A stretch of 64,000 nt of DNA from Mycolicibacterium bacteremicum. Its GTDB lineage: Bacteria; Actinomycetota; Actinomycetes; Mycobacteriales; Mycobacteriaceae. Where the stretch lies: assembly GCF_943913955.1 (NCBI RefSeq), contig NZ_CALUAE010000001.1:62001-126000 (forward strand), given 5' to 3'. Shown here piece by piece: positions 1 through 7,327 of this stretch. The notes under the pieces are model-generated. The model searched no databases and had not been told where the DNA came from. It saw only the letters and a program-made list of their open reading frames with translations. Made by a program: the position numbers and the translations under genes. Each line of letters starts with the position of its first letter. Within the stretch, counting starts at the first letter, position 1.

Positions 1-988
1 CCTTGCGGTAGGCCGGGGTGTCGCACGGCGCGGTCCACAGCCGCTCGAGTTCATCGTCGAGCCACATCACGGTGAGCGAGCAGCCGGCCATGTCCAGGCT
101 GGTGACCAGTTCCCCGACCTCCGGTGACACGACGGTGTGGCCGGATTCGGCGAGTCGGGCCGCCACGGTCTTCCAGACCACGAACAACTCTTCGTATTTG
201 GTGCGGCCCAGTCCGTTCAGGATGACTGCGACACGCTCCGATGCGCCGGCCGGTTTCTCGGCGAGTACACCGGCGACCAACAGGTCGGCCAGTTCGGTCG
301 CGGTCGGCATCGCGTGGCTGGAGACCCCCGGCTCACCGTGGATTCCGAGGCCGAGGTCCATCTGTCCGGCCTGCACGGTGAACAAGGGCCGGGGTGCGCC
401 GGGCAGCGTGCACCCGTCGAACGCGACACCCAGCGTGCGGGTGGCGGCATTGGCCTTGGCGGCAGTTCGTTCGACGGTATCGAGGTCTGCACCTTCCTCG
501 GCGGCCGCACCGGCGCAGCGGAACACGGTGAAGTCACCGGCGATCCCACGGCGTTTGGTGATGTCTTCGGCTGCGGCACTGGCGATGTCATCGGTCACGA
601 CGAGAAAACGCGCGTCGATGCCTTCGGACTGTAGCTGGGTAACCGCCAGCCCGAAGTTCATCACGTCGCCGGCGTAGTTGCCGGTCAGGAACAACACCCC
701 GGCGTCACCGTGCGCAGCCCGGGCGACCGAGGCGGCCTCCTGCGCCGAGGGCGAGGTGAAGATGTTGCCCACCACCGCACCGTCGGCGAAGCCGTGGCCG
801 ACCACGCCGCAGAATGCGGGATAGTGCCCTGACCCGCCGCCCACCACCACCGCCACCTTGCCGGGCGGGGTCTCGGTGGCCCGTACGACGCCGCCGGGCA
901 CACCGCTGACATGGTGCGCATTCGCATCGAGAAATCCGGCGAGCATGTCCTCGGCGAAGGTGGCCGGGTCGTTGAACAGTCGAGTCAT
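1..988 (-). CDS. DhaK-type (dihydroxyacetone/tetrulose) kinase, C-terminal part beyond left edge
   Basis: The first 329 codons are present; the gene runs off the left edge. It reads as the DhaK/Dak1 kinase fold: a glycine-rich substrate loop GGGSGHYPAF at residues 50-59 and GLGIHGEPG around His217, the histidine that covalently binds the keto group of the substrate in DhaK. The family phosphorylates dihydroxyacetone, and related members phosphorylate erythrulose or apulose. The ATG at 988 follows GATGAGGTAAG and lies 14 bases after the SDR stop, so it is the last visible gene of a leftward three-gene unit. Whether a DhaL/Dak2 ATP-binding domain follows cannot be seen. Substrate is inferred from context only. 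Confidence 0.85.
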   Translation of the reverse strand, partial: MTRLFNDPATFAEDMLAGFLDANAHHVSGVPGGVVRATETPPGKVAVVVGGGSGHYPAFCGVVGHGFADGAVVGNIFTSPSAQEAASVARAAHGDAGVLFLTGNYAGDVMNFGLAVTQLQSEGIDARFLVVTDDIASAAAEDITKRRGIAGDFTVFRCAGAAAEEGADLDTVERTAAKANAATRTLGVAFDGCTLPGAPRPLFTVQAGQMDLGLGIHGEPGVSSHAMPTATELADLLVAGVLAEKPAGASERVAVILNGLGRTKYEELFVVWKTVAARLAESGHTVVSPEVGELVTSLDMAGCSLTVMWLDDELERLWTAPCDTPAYRK

Positions 989-1002
989 GGCGCTTACCTC
1001 AT

Positions 1003-1773
1003 CTAGTGAATGTGGCTGCCGCCGTTGATGTCAACGGTGGTCCCGGTCAGGTAGCTGGCGTCCTTGCTGGACAGGAAGGTGATCACGGCGGCGACCTCCT
1101 CGGTGGTGGCGGTGCGCCCAACCGGGATGTCGGCCGCCAGCTTGGCCTCCTGCTCATCGGTGGAGCCGACGCGGATGTTGGTATCGACCGCACCGGGGGT
1201 GACGGCGTTGACGGTCACGCCGGTGTCGGCGATCTCGCGGGCCAGCGACTTGGTGAAGCCCAGGATGGCGGCCTTGGCCGACGAGTAGGGGACCTTGCCG
1301 AAGACGCCGCCGCCGCGCTGCGCGCTGACCGAGGACATGTTGACGATGCGGCCCCAGCCCTGCTCGATCATGGCGGGCAGGAACGCCTTGGTGACCAGGT
1401 AGGTGCCGGTGGCGTTGACGGCCATCACCTTGTTCCACAGGTCGAGGTCGGTCTCCAGGAACGGCACTGGCGAGGTGATGCCGGCGATATTGGCCAGCGC
1501 ACCGATCGGGGGCAGGTTGCCCGCGGTGACCTCGGCGGCCACGGCGGCGTACGCGGCGTTCACCGAATCATCCGAGGTGACATCCACCGCGTGACCGAAA
1601 GCCGGTACGGCGTACTGGTTTCCGACCTCGGCAGCGATCTTGGCGCTCTTCTCCCCGTCGAGGTCGAGGATAACCACGGCCCAGCCTTCCCGGGCGTAGC
1701 GCTCGGCAACGGCAACGCCGATGCCCTTCGGGGAGGTGGCGCCGGTAACCACGGCGGTCTTCTGTTCGGACAT
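1003..1773 (-). CDS. Short-chain dehydrogenase/reductase (SDR), sugar or polyol type
   Basis: A 256-residue classical SDR. The Rossmann motif TGATSPKGIG is at residues 10-19, the NIAG motif at 95-98, and the catalytic set at Ser148, Tyr163 and Lys167 (YSSAK). Such enzymes interconvert a secondary alcohol and a ketone with NAD(P)H. GAGGAGAAACC directly precedes the ATG at 1773. It lies between the TIM-barrel isomerase (10 bases upstream) and the DhaK-type kinase (14 bases downstream), so it probably oxidises a polyol or reduces a keto sugar in the same pathway. Substrate is not readable from sequence. Confidence 0.85.
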   Translation of the reverse strand: MSEQKTAVVTGATSPKGIGVAVAERYAREGWAVVILDLDGEKSAKIAAEVGNQYAVPAFGHAVDVTSDDSVNAAYAAVAAEVTAGNLPPIGALANIAGITSPVPFLETDLDLWNKVMAVNATGTYLVTKAFLPAMIEQGWGRIVNMSSVSAQRGGGVFGKVPYSSAKAAILGFTKSLAREIADTGVTVNAVTPGAVDTNIRVGSTDEQEAKLAADIPVGRTATTEEVAAVITFLSSKDASYLTGTTVDINGGSHIH

Positions 1774-1782
1774 GGTTTCTCC

Positions 1783-2634
1783 TCAGATCAGATCGGTGAT
1801 CAACAGGCCGGCGGCGGTGGTTGCCGCGGGCCGCTCATCGTGGGTGACATCGCGGGTTTCGAGTTCCAGCGAGAAGTGGCCGGTGTAACCGGAATCGGCG
1901 AGCGCCTTGAGGCCACGGCCGAAGTCGACCGCGCCATTACCCACCGAGAGATTGATGTTGCCGGGCACCGCATCGCGGATGTGGACGTGGGCGATGCGCG
2001 GTCCGAATCGGTCGACGAACTCGACCGGGTCGCCGCCGGAGGCCACGACATGGCTGAAGTCGAGCACGATGCCGATGCGTCGGTCGAGACGGTCGGTCAG
2101 CGCCTGGGCGCGTTCGAGGTTGAAGCACAGCCGGTGGTAGTGCAGGGACTCCGTCCACAACGCCACCCCGCGCCGTTCGGCGGCGGACGCCGCGGTCTGC
2201 AGCGCGGCGGCCACCCGGTCCAAGTCGGCCGACAGCGACTCGATCGGTTGGTGGTCGAGCGCCCCACACGGCAACACGAGCGCTCTGGCGCCGGTCGCGG
2301 CCGCGAGTTCGACGAGCATCTCGGTGTGCCGGTCGCGGCCGTCGGGTCCGGGCCCTCTGCCGTCGCTTCGCTCGCCCCCACGTGCGGCGTTCAGGTCGCC
2401 GATATCACCATTGATCGACCGGACCGTGAGGCCGGATGCGGCAACCGTGCGCGCAACCTCGTCCACCGCGGCCTCGTCGAGCACGTAGGGCACGTGGTCG
2501 CAGACGCCGGGCAGGGCGCCGAGATCGATCTCGGTGAAGCCCAGGCCGGCGATGGTCGTCAAGGCCCGCGCCAGGTTCTGGTGCCTGAAGCTGATCGTCG
2601 AGCAGCCCAGCCTGCTGCTGAATGGGCCGGTCAT
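1783..2634 (-). CDS. TIM-barrel sugar (phosphate) isomerase/epimerase, AP-endonuclease-2 fold
   Basis: A 283-residue xylose-isomerase-like TIM barrel. Candidate metal or acid residues occur at expected strand ends: WTESLHYH, LDFSHV, HVHIRDA and SLELET. The in-frame ATG at 2634 is preferred over one ten codons upstream because GGAGGAGAC sits immediately before it. It is the first gene of the leftward operon and is driven from the palindrome-bearing intergenic region. Family members isomerise or epimerise ketoses and their phosphates. With the kinase and split transketolase nearby, a sugar such as apiose or a tetrulose is plausible, but this is inference. Confidence 0.8.
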   Translation of the reverse strand: MTGPFSSRLGCSTISFRHQNLARALTTIAGLGFTEIDLGALPGVCDHVPYVLDEAAVDEVARTVAASGLTVRSINGDIGDLNAARGGERSDGRGPGPDGRDRHTEMLVELAAATGARALVLPCGALDHQPIESLSADLDRVAAALQTAASAAERRGVALWTESLHYHRLCFNLERAQALTDRLDRRIGIVLDFSHVVASGGDPVEFVDRFGPRIAHVHIRDAVPGNINLSVGNGAVDFGRGLKALADSGYTGHFSLELETRDVTHDERPAATTAAGLLITDLI

Positions 2635-2664
2635 GTCTCCTCCGAACGTTGTGATGCCCGGCAC

Positions 2665-2692
2665 ACTATCCGAGTTGACTGTTAACAGTCAA
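2665..2692 (-). promoter_or_regulatory. Putative promoter of the isomerase-SDR-kinase operon
   Basis: On the minus strand TTGACT (2692-2687) and GATAGT (2670-2665) are separated by 16 bases, a plausible sigma-A-type promoter about 30 bases upstream of the isomerase start. The -35 box lies inside the 20-base palindrome at 2674-2693, so a bound repressor would block RNA polymerase. Confidence 0.5.
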
Positions 2693-2693
2693 C
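2674..2693. promoter_or_regulatory. GntR operator site 1: perfect 20-base palindrome
   Basis: GTTGACTGTTAACAGTCAAC is a perfect inverted repeat in the divergent promoter between the isomerase and the transporter. The motif recurs in degenerate form at 2713-2730, 2763-2783 and 5992-6009. Binding by the GntR protein encoded at 6020-6679 is inferred from linkage and from the palindrome type used by FadR-family regulators. Confidence 0.75.
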
Positions 2694-2712
2694 GGGCAAC
2701 ACCAATCTGCTG

Positions 2713-2730
2713 TTGACTGTTGACAGCAAG
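2713..2730. promoter_or_regulatory. GntR operator site 2 (imperfect copy)
   Basis: TTGACTGTTGACAGCAAG matches the central 18 bases of the perfect palindrome at 14 positions. It lies about 110 bases upstream of the transporter start and contains a TTGACA that could serve as a -35 element for the rightward operon. Confidence 0.55.
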
Positions 2731-2762
2731 TTGTGGGCGTGGTCACACTGAGTGTGTTGCGG

Positions 2763-2783
2763 CACTGTCAACCGTCGACAGTG
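2763..2783. promoter_or_regulatory. GntR operator site 3 (imperfect palindrome)
   Basis: The 21-base element reads CACTGTCAAC, one central C, then GTCGACAGTG, an inverted repeat with one mismatched pair. It shares the ACTGTYRAC half-site with the other copies and lies 55 bases upstream of the transporter start, where it could block elongation or the promoter. Confidence 0.5.
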
Positions 2784-2838
2784 ACCGGATTCATCGGTCG
2801 GAACTCCAGGTAGAACTGGATTTGAAAGGATGTCCACC

Positions 2839-4173
2839 ATGAGCGACGACGCTCTGAAGATGCGGGGCCCGGTCAACGGGACGCCGGAGGCCAAGCGGGT
2901 TGCCGTCGGCTCCGGAGTCGGTGCCGTCATCGAGACCTATGACTTCATCGGATTCGGTACCGCCGCGGCGCTGTACTTCGGCACCGCGTTCTTCCCGAAC
3001 TCCAGCCCGGTCGCCGGCACGCTGGCCGCCTTCGCCACCCTCGGTGTCGGATTCGCCGCGCGCCCGATCGGCGGCATCATCGGCGGACACCTCGGTGACA
3101 AGGTCGGCCGCAAGCCGGTGCTGGTCGCCTCCCTGATCATCATGGGCCTGGCCACCTTCGCCATCGGCCTGCTGCCGACCTACGCCGCGGTCGGCGTGCT
3201 GGCACCGGTCCTGCTGGTGACCGTGCGCATCATCCAGGGCCTGGCCTTCGGCGCCGAATGGGGCGGGGCCATCCTGATGAGCTACGAGCACGCCCCCTGG
3301 AAACAGAAGGGCCGCTACACCGGCATCGTCCAGGCCGGCTTCCCGGTCGGCCTGCTGCTGGCCAACCTGACCTTCCTGGTCAGCGTCCACCTGCCCGGCG
3401 ACTGGGCCTGGCGGGTACCGTTCCTGGCCAGCCTGATCCTGGTGATCGTCGGCCTGATCATCCGCGCGAAGGTCCCCGAGTCCCCGGTGTTCACCGATGT
3501 CAAGGATTCCGGCAAGATCGTCAAGTCCCCCATCGTCGAGGTGGTCAAGAAGGACTGGCGAAACATCGTGCGCGGCATCGGTCTTCGCGTCGCCGAGACG
3601 GCCGGCTATGCCGTCGCGATCACCTACATGATCAGCTACCTGAAGAACTCCGGGCTGGCCACCGCCAGCCAGACACTGACCGCGCTGTGCGTCGCCTCGT
3701 TCCTGGGCATCTTCGCCACCTTCGGTTGGGCCGCGCTCACCGACAAGGTCGGTCGCCGGCCGGTGTATCTGGGTGTGTGCGCCTTCGGCATCCCGTTCGG
3801 GGTGCTGATGTTCGCCATGGTGAACACCGGGCTGATGCTGCTGATCGTGGTGACCTTCGTACTCGCCTACACCTTGTGCCAGAACGCGCTGGCCGGCGCC
3901 CAGGGCGCCTGGTTCCCCGAGTTGTTCACCGCGGCGACCCGCACCTCGGGGGCCTCGCTGGCCTACCAGATCTCGGCGATGGTCTCCGGCTTCACCCCGT
4001 TCATCACCACCCTGCTCTTCGAGGGCTTCGGCTGGATGGGCCCGGCGCTGCTGTTCTCCTGCTATGCCGCGATCGGTCTGTGGGCGGCACTGCTCACCCG
4101 CGAGACCTGGGGGCCCGCCGAGCGCAAGGCCGCCGACGACGCCGTCGCCAATCACCACGAGCTGGTCCGCTGA
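2839..4173 (+). CDS. MFS metabolite:H+ symporter (MHS family)
   Basis: A 444-residue, 12-helix major facilitator. The two family signature loops are visible: GHLGDKVGRKPV between helices 2 and 3, and ALTDKVGRRPV in the second half. The N-terminal stretch IETYDFIGFG is typical of the metabolite:H+ symporter group, which imports organic acids, polyols and osmolytes. GAAAGG at 2824-2829 favours the ATG at 2839; an in-frame ATG at 2830 has no room for a ribosome site. Its stop shares one base with the ATG of the transketolase gene. It probably imports the substrate of this locus. Confidence 0.85.
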   Translation: MSDDALKMRGPVNGTPEAKRVAVGSGVGAVIETYDFIGFGTAAALYFGTAFFPNSSPVAGTLAAFATLGVGFAARPIGGIIGGHLGDKVGRKPVLVASLIIMGLATFAIGLLPTYAAVGVLAPVLLVTVRIIQGLAFGAEWGGAILMSYEHAPWKQKGRYTGIVQAGFPVGLLLANLTFLVSVHLPGDWAWRVPFLASLILVIVGLIIRAKVPESPVFTDVKDSGKIVKSPIVEVVKKDWRNIVRGIGLRVAETAGYAVAITYMISYLKNSGLATASQTLTALCVASFLGIFATFGWAALTDKVGRRPVYLGVCAFGIPFGVLMFAMVNTGLMLLIVVTFVLAYTLCQNALAGAQGAWFPELFTAATRTSGASLAYQISAMVSGFTPFITTLLFEGFGWMGPALLFSCYAAIGLWAALLTRETWGPAERKAADDAVANHHELVR

Positions 4174-5000
4174 TGCGCACCGAACGGGTACGCCAGGCCG
4201 CGTACCGGATGCGCCACCATGCGCTGAACATGGGTGAGGCACAGGGCCAGGGCTATGTCGGGCAGGCACTGGGTGCCGCCGACATGCTCGCCGCGGTGTA
4301 CGTCGATCAACTGAAGTACCGTGCCGAGGACCCGCACTGGACCGGTCGTGACCGCTTCCTGCTCTCGACCGGGCACTACGCGATCGGACTGTATGCCGCG
4401 CTGGCCGAGGCCGGCATCATCAGCGTCGAGGAGTTGGACACCTACGGCTCCGATGAGTCCCGCCTGCCTATGTCCGGAATGGCAAGCTACACACCGGGAA
4501 TGGAGATCTCCGGTGGCTCGCTGGGGCACGGGCTGACCGTCGCGGTCGGGATGGCGCTGGGCCTGCGCCACCAGGGCAACCCGGCGCGGGTGATCAACTT
4601 CCTCTCCGACGGCGAGCTCGACGAGGGTTCGACCTGGGAGGCCGCGATGGGCGCTGCCCACCACGGCCTGGGCAATCTGATCGCCATGGTCGATATCAAC
4701 GCGCTACAGGCCGACGGTCCGACCGTCGGGGTGCTGCGCACCGAGCCGGTGGCCGACAAGTGGACCGCCTGCGGATGGCAGGTGGCACGGGTGGACGGTA
4801 ACGACGTCGACGCCCTGTTGGCCGCGTTCGACGCCGTCAGCACCGACAGACCGTCGGTCATCCTGTGCGACACCAGGATCGGCCGTGGGGTACCGCTGTT
4901 GGAAAACCGGGAGAAGGCGCATTTCATGCGCATCGACGCCGACGAATGGCAGATCTGCCGCGAGCAGTTGACCGCGGGCTACCAAGGAGTTTCAGCATGA
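4173..5000 (+). CDS. Transketolase N-terminal subunit (thiamine-diphosphate half)
   Basis: A 275-residue protein matching the N-terminal, ThDP-binding third of transketolase. Visible are the early histidine motif STGHYAIGLYAALA, GGSLGHGLTVAVGMALG, and the ThDP/metal-binding GELDEGSTWEA with downstream NALQADG. It ends where the partner gene begins, with an ATGA overlap at 4997-5000, so the pair is translationally coupled. Split transketolases occur in pentose metabolism and as two-subunit enzymes in apiose catabolism (AptA/AptB). With a DhaK-type kinase and TIM-barrel isomerase beside it, transfer of a glycolaldehyde unit from a branched or four-carbon ketose phosphate is the best guess. Confidence 0.85.
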   Translation: MRTERVRQAAYRMRHHALNMGEAQGQGYVGQALGAADMLAAVYVDQLKYRAEDPHWTGRDRFLLSTGHYAIGLYAALAEAGIISVEELDTYGSDESRLPMSGMASYTPGMEISGGSLGHGLTVAVGMALGLRHQGNPARVINFLSDGELDEGSTWEAAMGAAHHGLGNLIAMVDINALQADGPTVGVLRTEPVADKWTACGWQVARVDGNDVDALLAAFDAVSTDRPSVILCDTRIGRGVPLLENREKAHFMRIDADEWQICREQLTAGYQGVSA

Positions 5001-5980
5001 GCGCGCCGACCAAGTTGAAGACCTCGGCGATGATCGCGTCGTTTGCCGATCCCGGCCAGAAGACCAGCCCGGCGCCCTTCGGGCACGCGCTGGTCAAGGC
5101 GGCCCGGCAGGACGACCGCATCGTCGGGCTCACCGCCGACCTGGGCAAGTACACCGATATGCACATCTTCGCAAAAGAGTTCCCGGACAGGTTCTTTCAG
5201 ATGGGCATGGCCGAACAGCTGCTGTTCGGTGCGGCGGCGGGAATGGCCGAGACCGGCCTGGTCCCGTTCGCATCCACCTACTCGGTGTTCGCGGCCCGGC
5301 GGGCGTATGACTTCATCTGCCTGGACATCGCCGAACCCAACCTCAACGTCAACGTCATCGGCGGGCTGCCCGGGCTGACCACCGGCTACGGCCCGTCGCA
5401 CCAGGCGACCGAGGACATCGCGATCTTCCGCGGTATGCCCAACCTGACGATCGTGGACCCGTGCGATTCGGTGGACATCGAGCAGGCCGTGCCCCAGCTC
5501 GCCGAGCACCCGGGCCCGACCTACCTGCGCCTGCTGCGCGGCAACGTCCCGACCGTGCTGGACGAGTACGACTACCACTTCGAGCTCGGCAAGGCCAAGG
5601 TGCTGCGCGGGGGCGCCGATGTCGTGCTGATCTCGTCGGGCCTGATGACCATGCGCGCGCTGCAGGCTGCCGAGCAGCTGGCCGCCCACAATGTCGACGT
5701 GGCCGTCGTGCACACCCCGACCATCAAACCGTTCGACGCCGAAACAGTTCTCGCCCAGGTGGATACGGACCGCCTGGTGGTGACCTGCGAGAACCACACC
5801 GTGGTCGGCGGATTGTTCGAGACGGTCGCGGCCGCTGCGGTGCAGCGTGGGGTGGCCACACAGATCACCCCGGTGGCCCTGCCTGATGAGTTCCTGGCCG
5901 CCGGCGCCCTGCCGACCCTGCACGACCGGTACGGCCTGGCCACTGCGCGCCTGGTCGCCGCCGTGCTGGAACGTCTGTAG
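4997..5980 (+). CDS. Transketolase C-terminal subunit (pyrimidine-binding half)
   Basis: A 327-residue protein equal to the pyrimidine-binding and C-terminal domains of transketolase. The glutamate that activates ThDP is seen in QMGMAEQLLFGAAAGMA; STYSVFAARRAYDF, GPSHQATEDIAI and the C-terminal CENHTVVGGLFETV also match. AAGGAG at 4984-4989 precedes the ATG, which overlaps the stop of the N-terminal subunit. The two chains together would form one active site at the dimer interface. The next gene downstream is the GntR regulator with its own operator. Confidence 0.85.
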   Translation: MSAPTKLKTSAMIASFADPGQKTSPAPFGHALVKAARQDDRIVGLTADLGKYTDMHIFAKEFPDRFFQMGMAEQLLFGAAAGMAETGLVPFASTYSVFAARRAYDFICLDIAEPNLNVNVIGGLPGLTTGYGPSHQATEDIAIFRGMPNLTIVDPCDSVDIEQAVPQLAEHPGPTYLRLLRGNVPTVLDEYDYHFELGKAKVLRGGADVVLISSGLMTMRALQAAEQLAAHNVDVAVVHTPTIKPFDAETVLAQVDTDRLVVTCENHTVVGGLFETVAAAAVQRGVATQITPVALPDEFLAAGALPTLHDRYGLATARLVAAVLERL

Positions 5981-5991
5981 TGTGTTGACAA

Positions 5992-6009
5992 CTGAATGTT
6001 GACAGTCAA
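5992..6009. promoter_or_regulatory. GntR operator site 4, in front of the regulator gene
   Basis: CTGAATGTTGACAGTCAA matches the 18-base core of the perfect palindrome at 15 positions. A TTGACA at 5985-5990 just upstream could be a -35 element. The site ends 10 bases before the chosen start of the GntR gene, which suggests autoregulation. Confidence 0.6.
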
Positions 6010-6019
6010 GGAGCGCGGC

Positions 6020-6679
6020 ATGACCGTGGATTCCACCTCGCTGCTGCGGTTGGAGAAGACGAGTCTGCGTGAGCAGGCGCTGACCGCACTGCGCCGAGCG
6101 ATCACCACGGGTCAGCTGACGCCGGGCACCCACCTGGTCGAGACGGATCTGTCCGACGCACTGCAGATCAGCCGCGGCACACTGCGCGAGGCCATGCGCC
6201 AACTCCAGCAGGAGGGGCTCATCTCGGCGGGGGCCCGCGGCCGGTTGTCGGTGCGCCACCTCGACGCCAAGGAGATCCGCGACATCTTCAACGTGCGTGC
6301 CGCGCTCGAATCGCTGGCCGCGCGCGAACTCGCGTCGCGGACCGAGCGAGCCGACATCGTGGCCACGCTGCGCGGTGCCGTCGACGACATGGATCGGTGG
6401 GCCGAGGCCAATCTTGAGGACCGCATCGAGGCCGACCTCCGATTCCACCGCACCATGTGCCAGCTCACCGGCAACGAGACGCTGGTGCACCAGTGGACCT
6501 CGCTGGAGGGCAGCATCCGGATGTCGATCATGTTCGCCGGTGTCGACCGGGCGATCCGTAACATGAATGCCAAGCGGCATTACGACATCGTGGATGCCAT
6601 CGAATCTGGCGACGGCGACACCGCCGCGGCCACCGTGACCGAGCACATGGCCGGAGCAGCGAACACGTTGGTCGGCTGA
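6020..6679 (+). CDS. GntR/FadR-family transcriptional regulator (FCD domain)
   Basis: A 219-residue regulator. The N-terminal winged helix (about residues 10-75) includes GTHLVETDLSDALQISRGTL and the wing RGRLSVRHL. The C-terminal all-helical FCD domain includes DLRFHRTMCQLTGN and the late histidine EHMAG, typical metal/ligand positions. The ATG at 6020 follows CAAGGAGCG and is preferred over an in-frame ATG at 5996 that lies within the operator. The four copies of the ACTGTYRAC palindrome around this locus make it the probable local repressor, released by a pathway intermediate. Confidence 0.85.
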   Translation: MTVDSTSLLRLEKTSLREQALTALRRAITTGQLTPGTHLVETDLSDALQISRGTLREAMRQLQQEGLISAGARGRLSVRHLDAKEIRDIFNVRAALESLAARELASRTERADIVATLRGAVDDMDRWAEANLEDRIEADLRFHRTMCQLTGNETLVHQWTSLEGSIRMSIMFAGVDRAIRNMNAKRHYDIVDAIESGDGDTAAATVTEHMAGAANTLVG

Positions 6680-6690
6680 TCTGCAGGTAG

Positions 6691-7290
6691 ATGGGAGACA
6701 CTGCCCCAGTGTCGAAATCGGCGGACGCAGAAGGCTTGCGGGCACGTAAGAAGCTCAAGACCCGGCTGGCCATCCGCACCGCGGCCTTCACGCTGTTCGC
6801 CGACAACGGCTACGACGCCACCACCGTCGAACAGATCGCCGTCGCCGCCGACATCTCCCCGCGCACGTTCTACCGCTATTACACCGGTAAAGAAGCGGTG
6901 CTTCTCAACGACGGTCAGATCGAACCCATCGTCGACGCGTTCGCCAAGGCACCCGCCGAGCTGTCCGTCGTCGCCGCCTACCGACATGCCGTCGCCGAGG
7001 TGTTCGGGGCGATGTCGGAGCAGGACCGCGCCGATTTCGAAACCGGACAGCGGCTGACCTTCCAGATCCCGGAGGCGCGGGGGCTGCTCTACGGCGAGTA
7101 CGTCAGGTTGATCGACCTGATCGCCGAAGCGCTCACGCATCGCCCAGACGCGCCTGAGGACGCGCCGGGCCGACGGGTGCTCGCGGGGGCGATCGTCGGG
7201 GTGCTGATCTCTGCCGCGCACAACACCGTCATGCCCGATGATTCACTCACCGCCGCGCTGACCCTGCTGGAACAACGGCTGGCCGGCTGA
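6691..7290 (+). CDS. TetR-family transcriptional regulator
   Basis: A 199-residue TetR protein. The helix-turn-helix is clear at about residues 27-70: RLAIRTAAFTLFADNGYDAT, then ADISPRTFYRYYTGKEAVLL. The C-terminal half is a helical ligand-binding domain without a recognised ligand. An in-frame GTG at 6709 is a possible alternative start. It lies 11 bases after the GntR gene, facing the convergent P450, and could be transcribed with the transketolase operon. No palindrome that would mark its own operator was noticed. Confidence 0.8.
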   Translation: MGDTAPVSKSADAEGLRARKKLKTRLAIRTAAFTLFADNGYDATTVEQIAVAADISPRTFYRYYTGKEAVLLNDGQIEPIVDAFAKAPAELSVVAAYRHAVAEVFGAMSEQDRADFETGQRLTFQIPEARGLLYGEYVRLIDLIAEALTHRPDAPEDAPGRRVLAGAIVGVLISAAHNTVMPDDSLTAALTLLEQRLAG

Positions 7291-7327
7291 TCCGAGGCGG
7301 CTGGTCCGGCCGCGGCAATGCGTGCGA

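Noticed and set aside
1006..2685. 559-codon open frame opposite the SDR and isomerase genes
   Set aside because: Spans two real genes on the other strand and their gap; no ribosome site or domain.
2791..4269. 492-codon open frame antisense to the symporter
   Set aside because: Composition rich in Gly, Asp, Gln, His without motifs; shadow of the membrane protein gene.
4979..6745. 588-codon open frame antisense to the transketolase C-subunit and GntR genes
   Set aside because: No domain, repetitive Gly/His/Arg composition, opposite two well-recognised genes.
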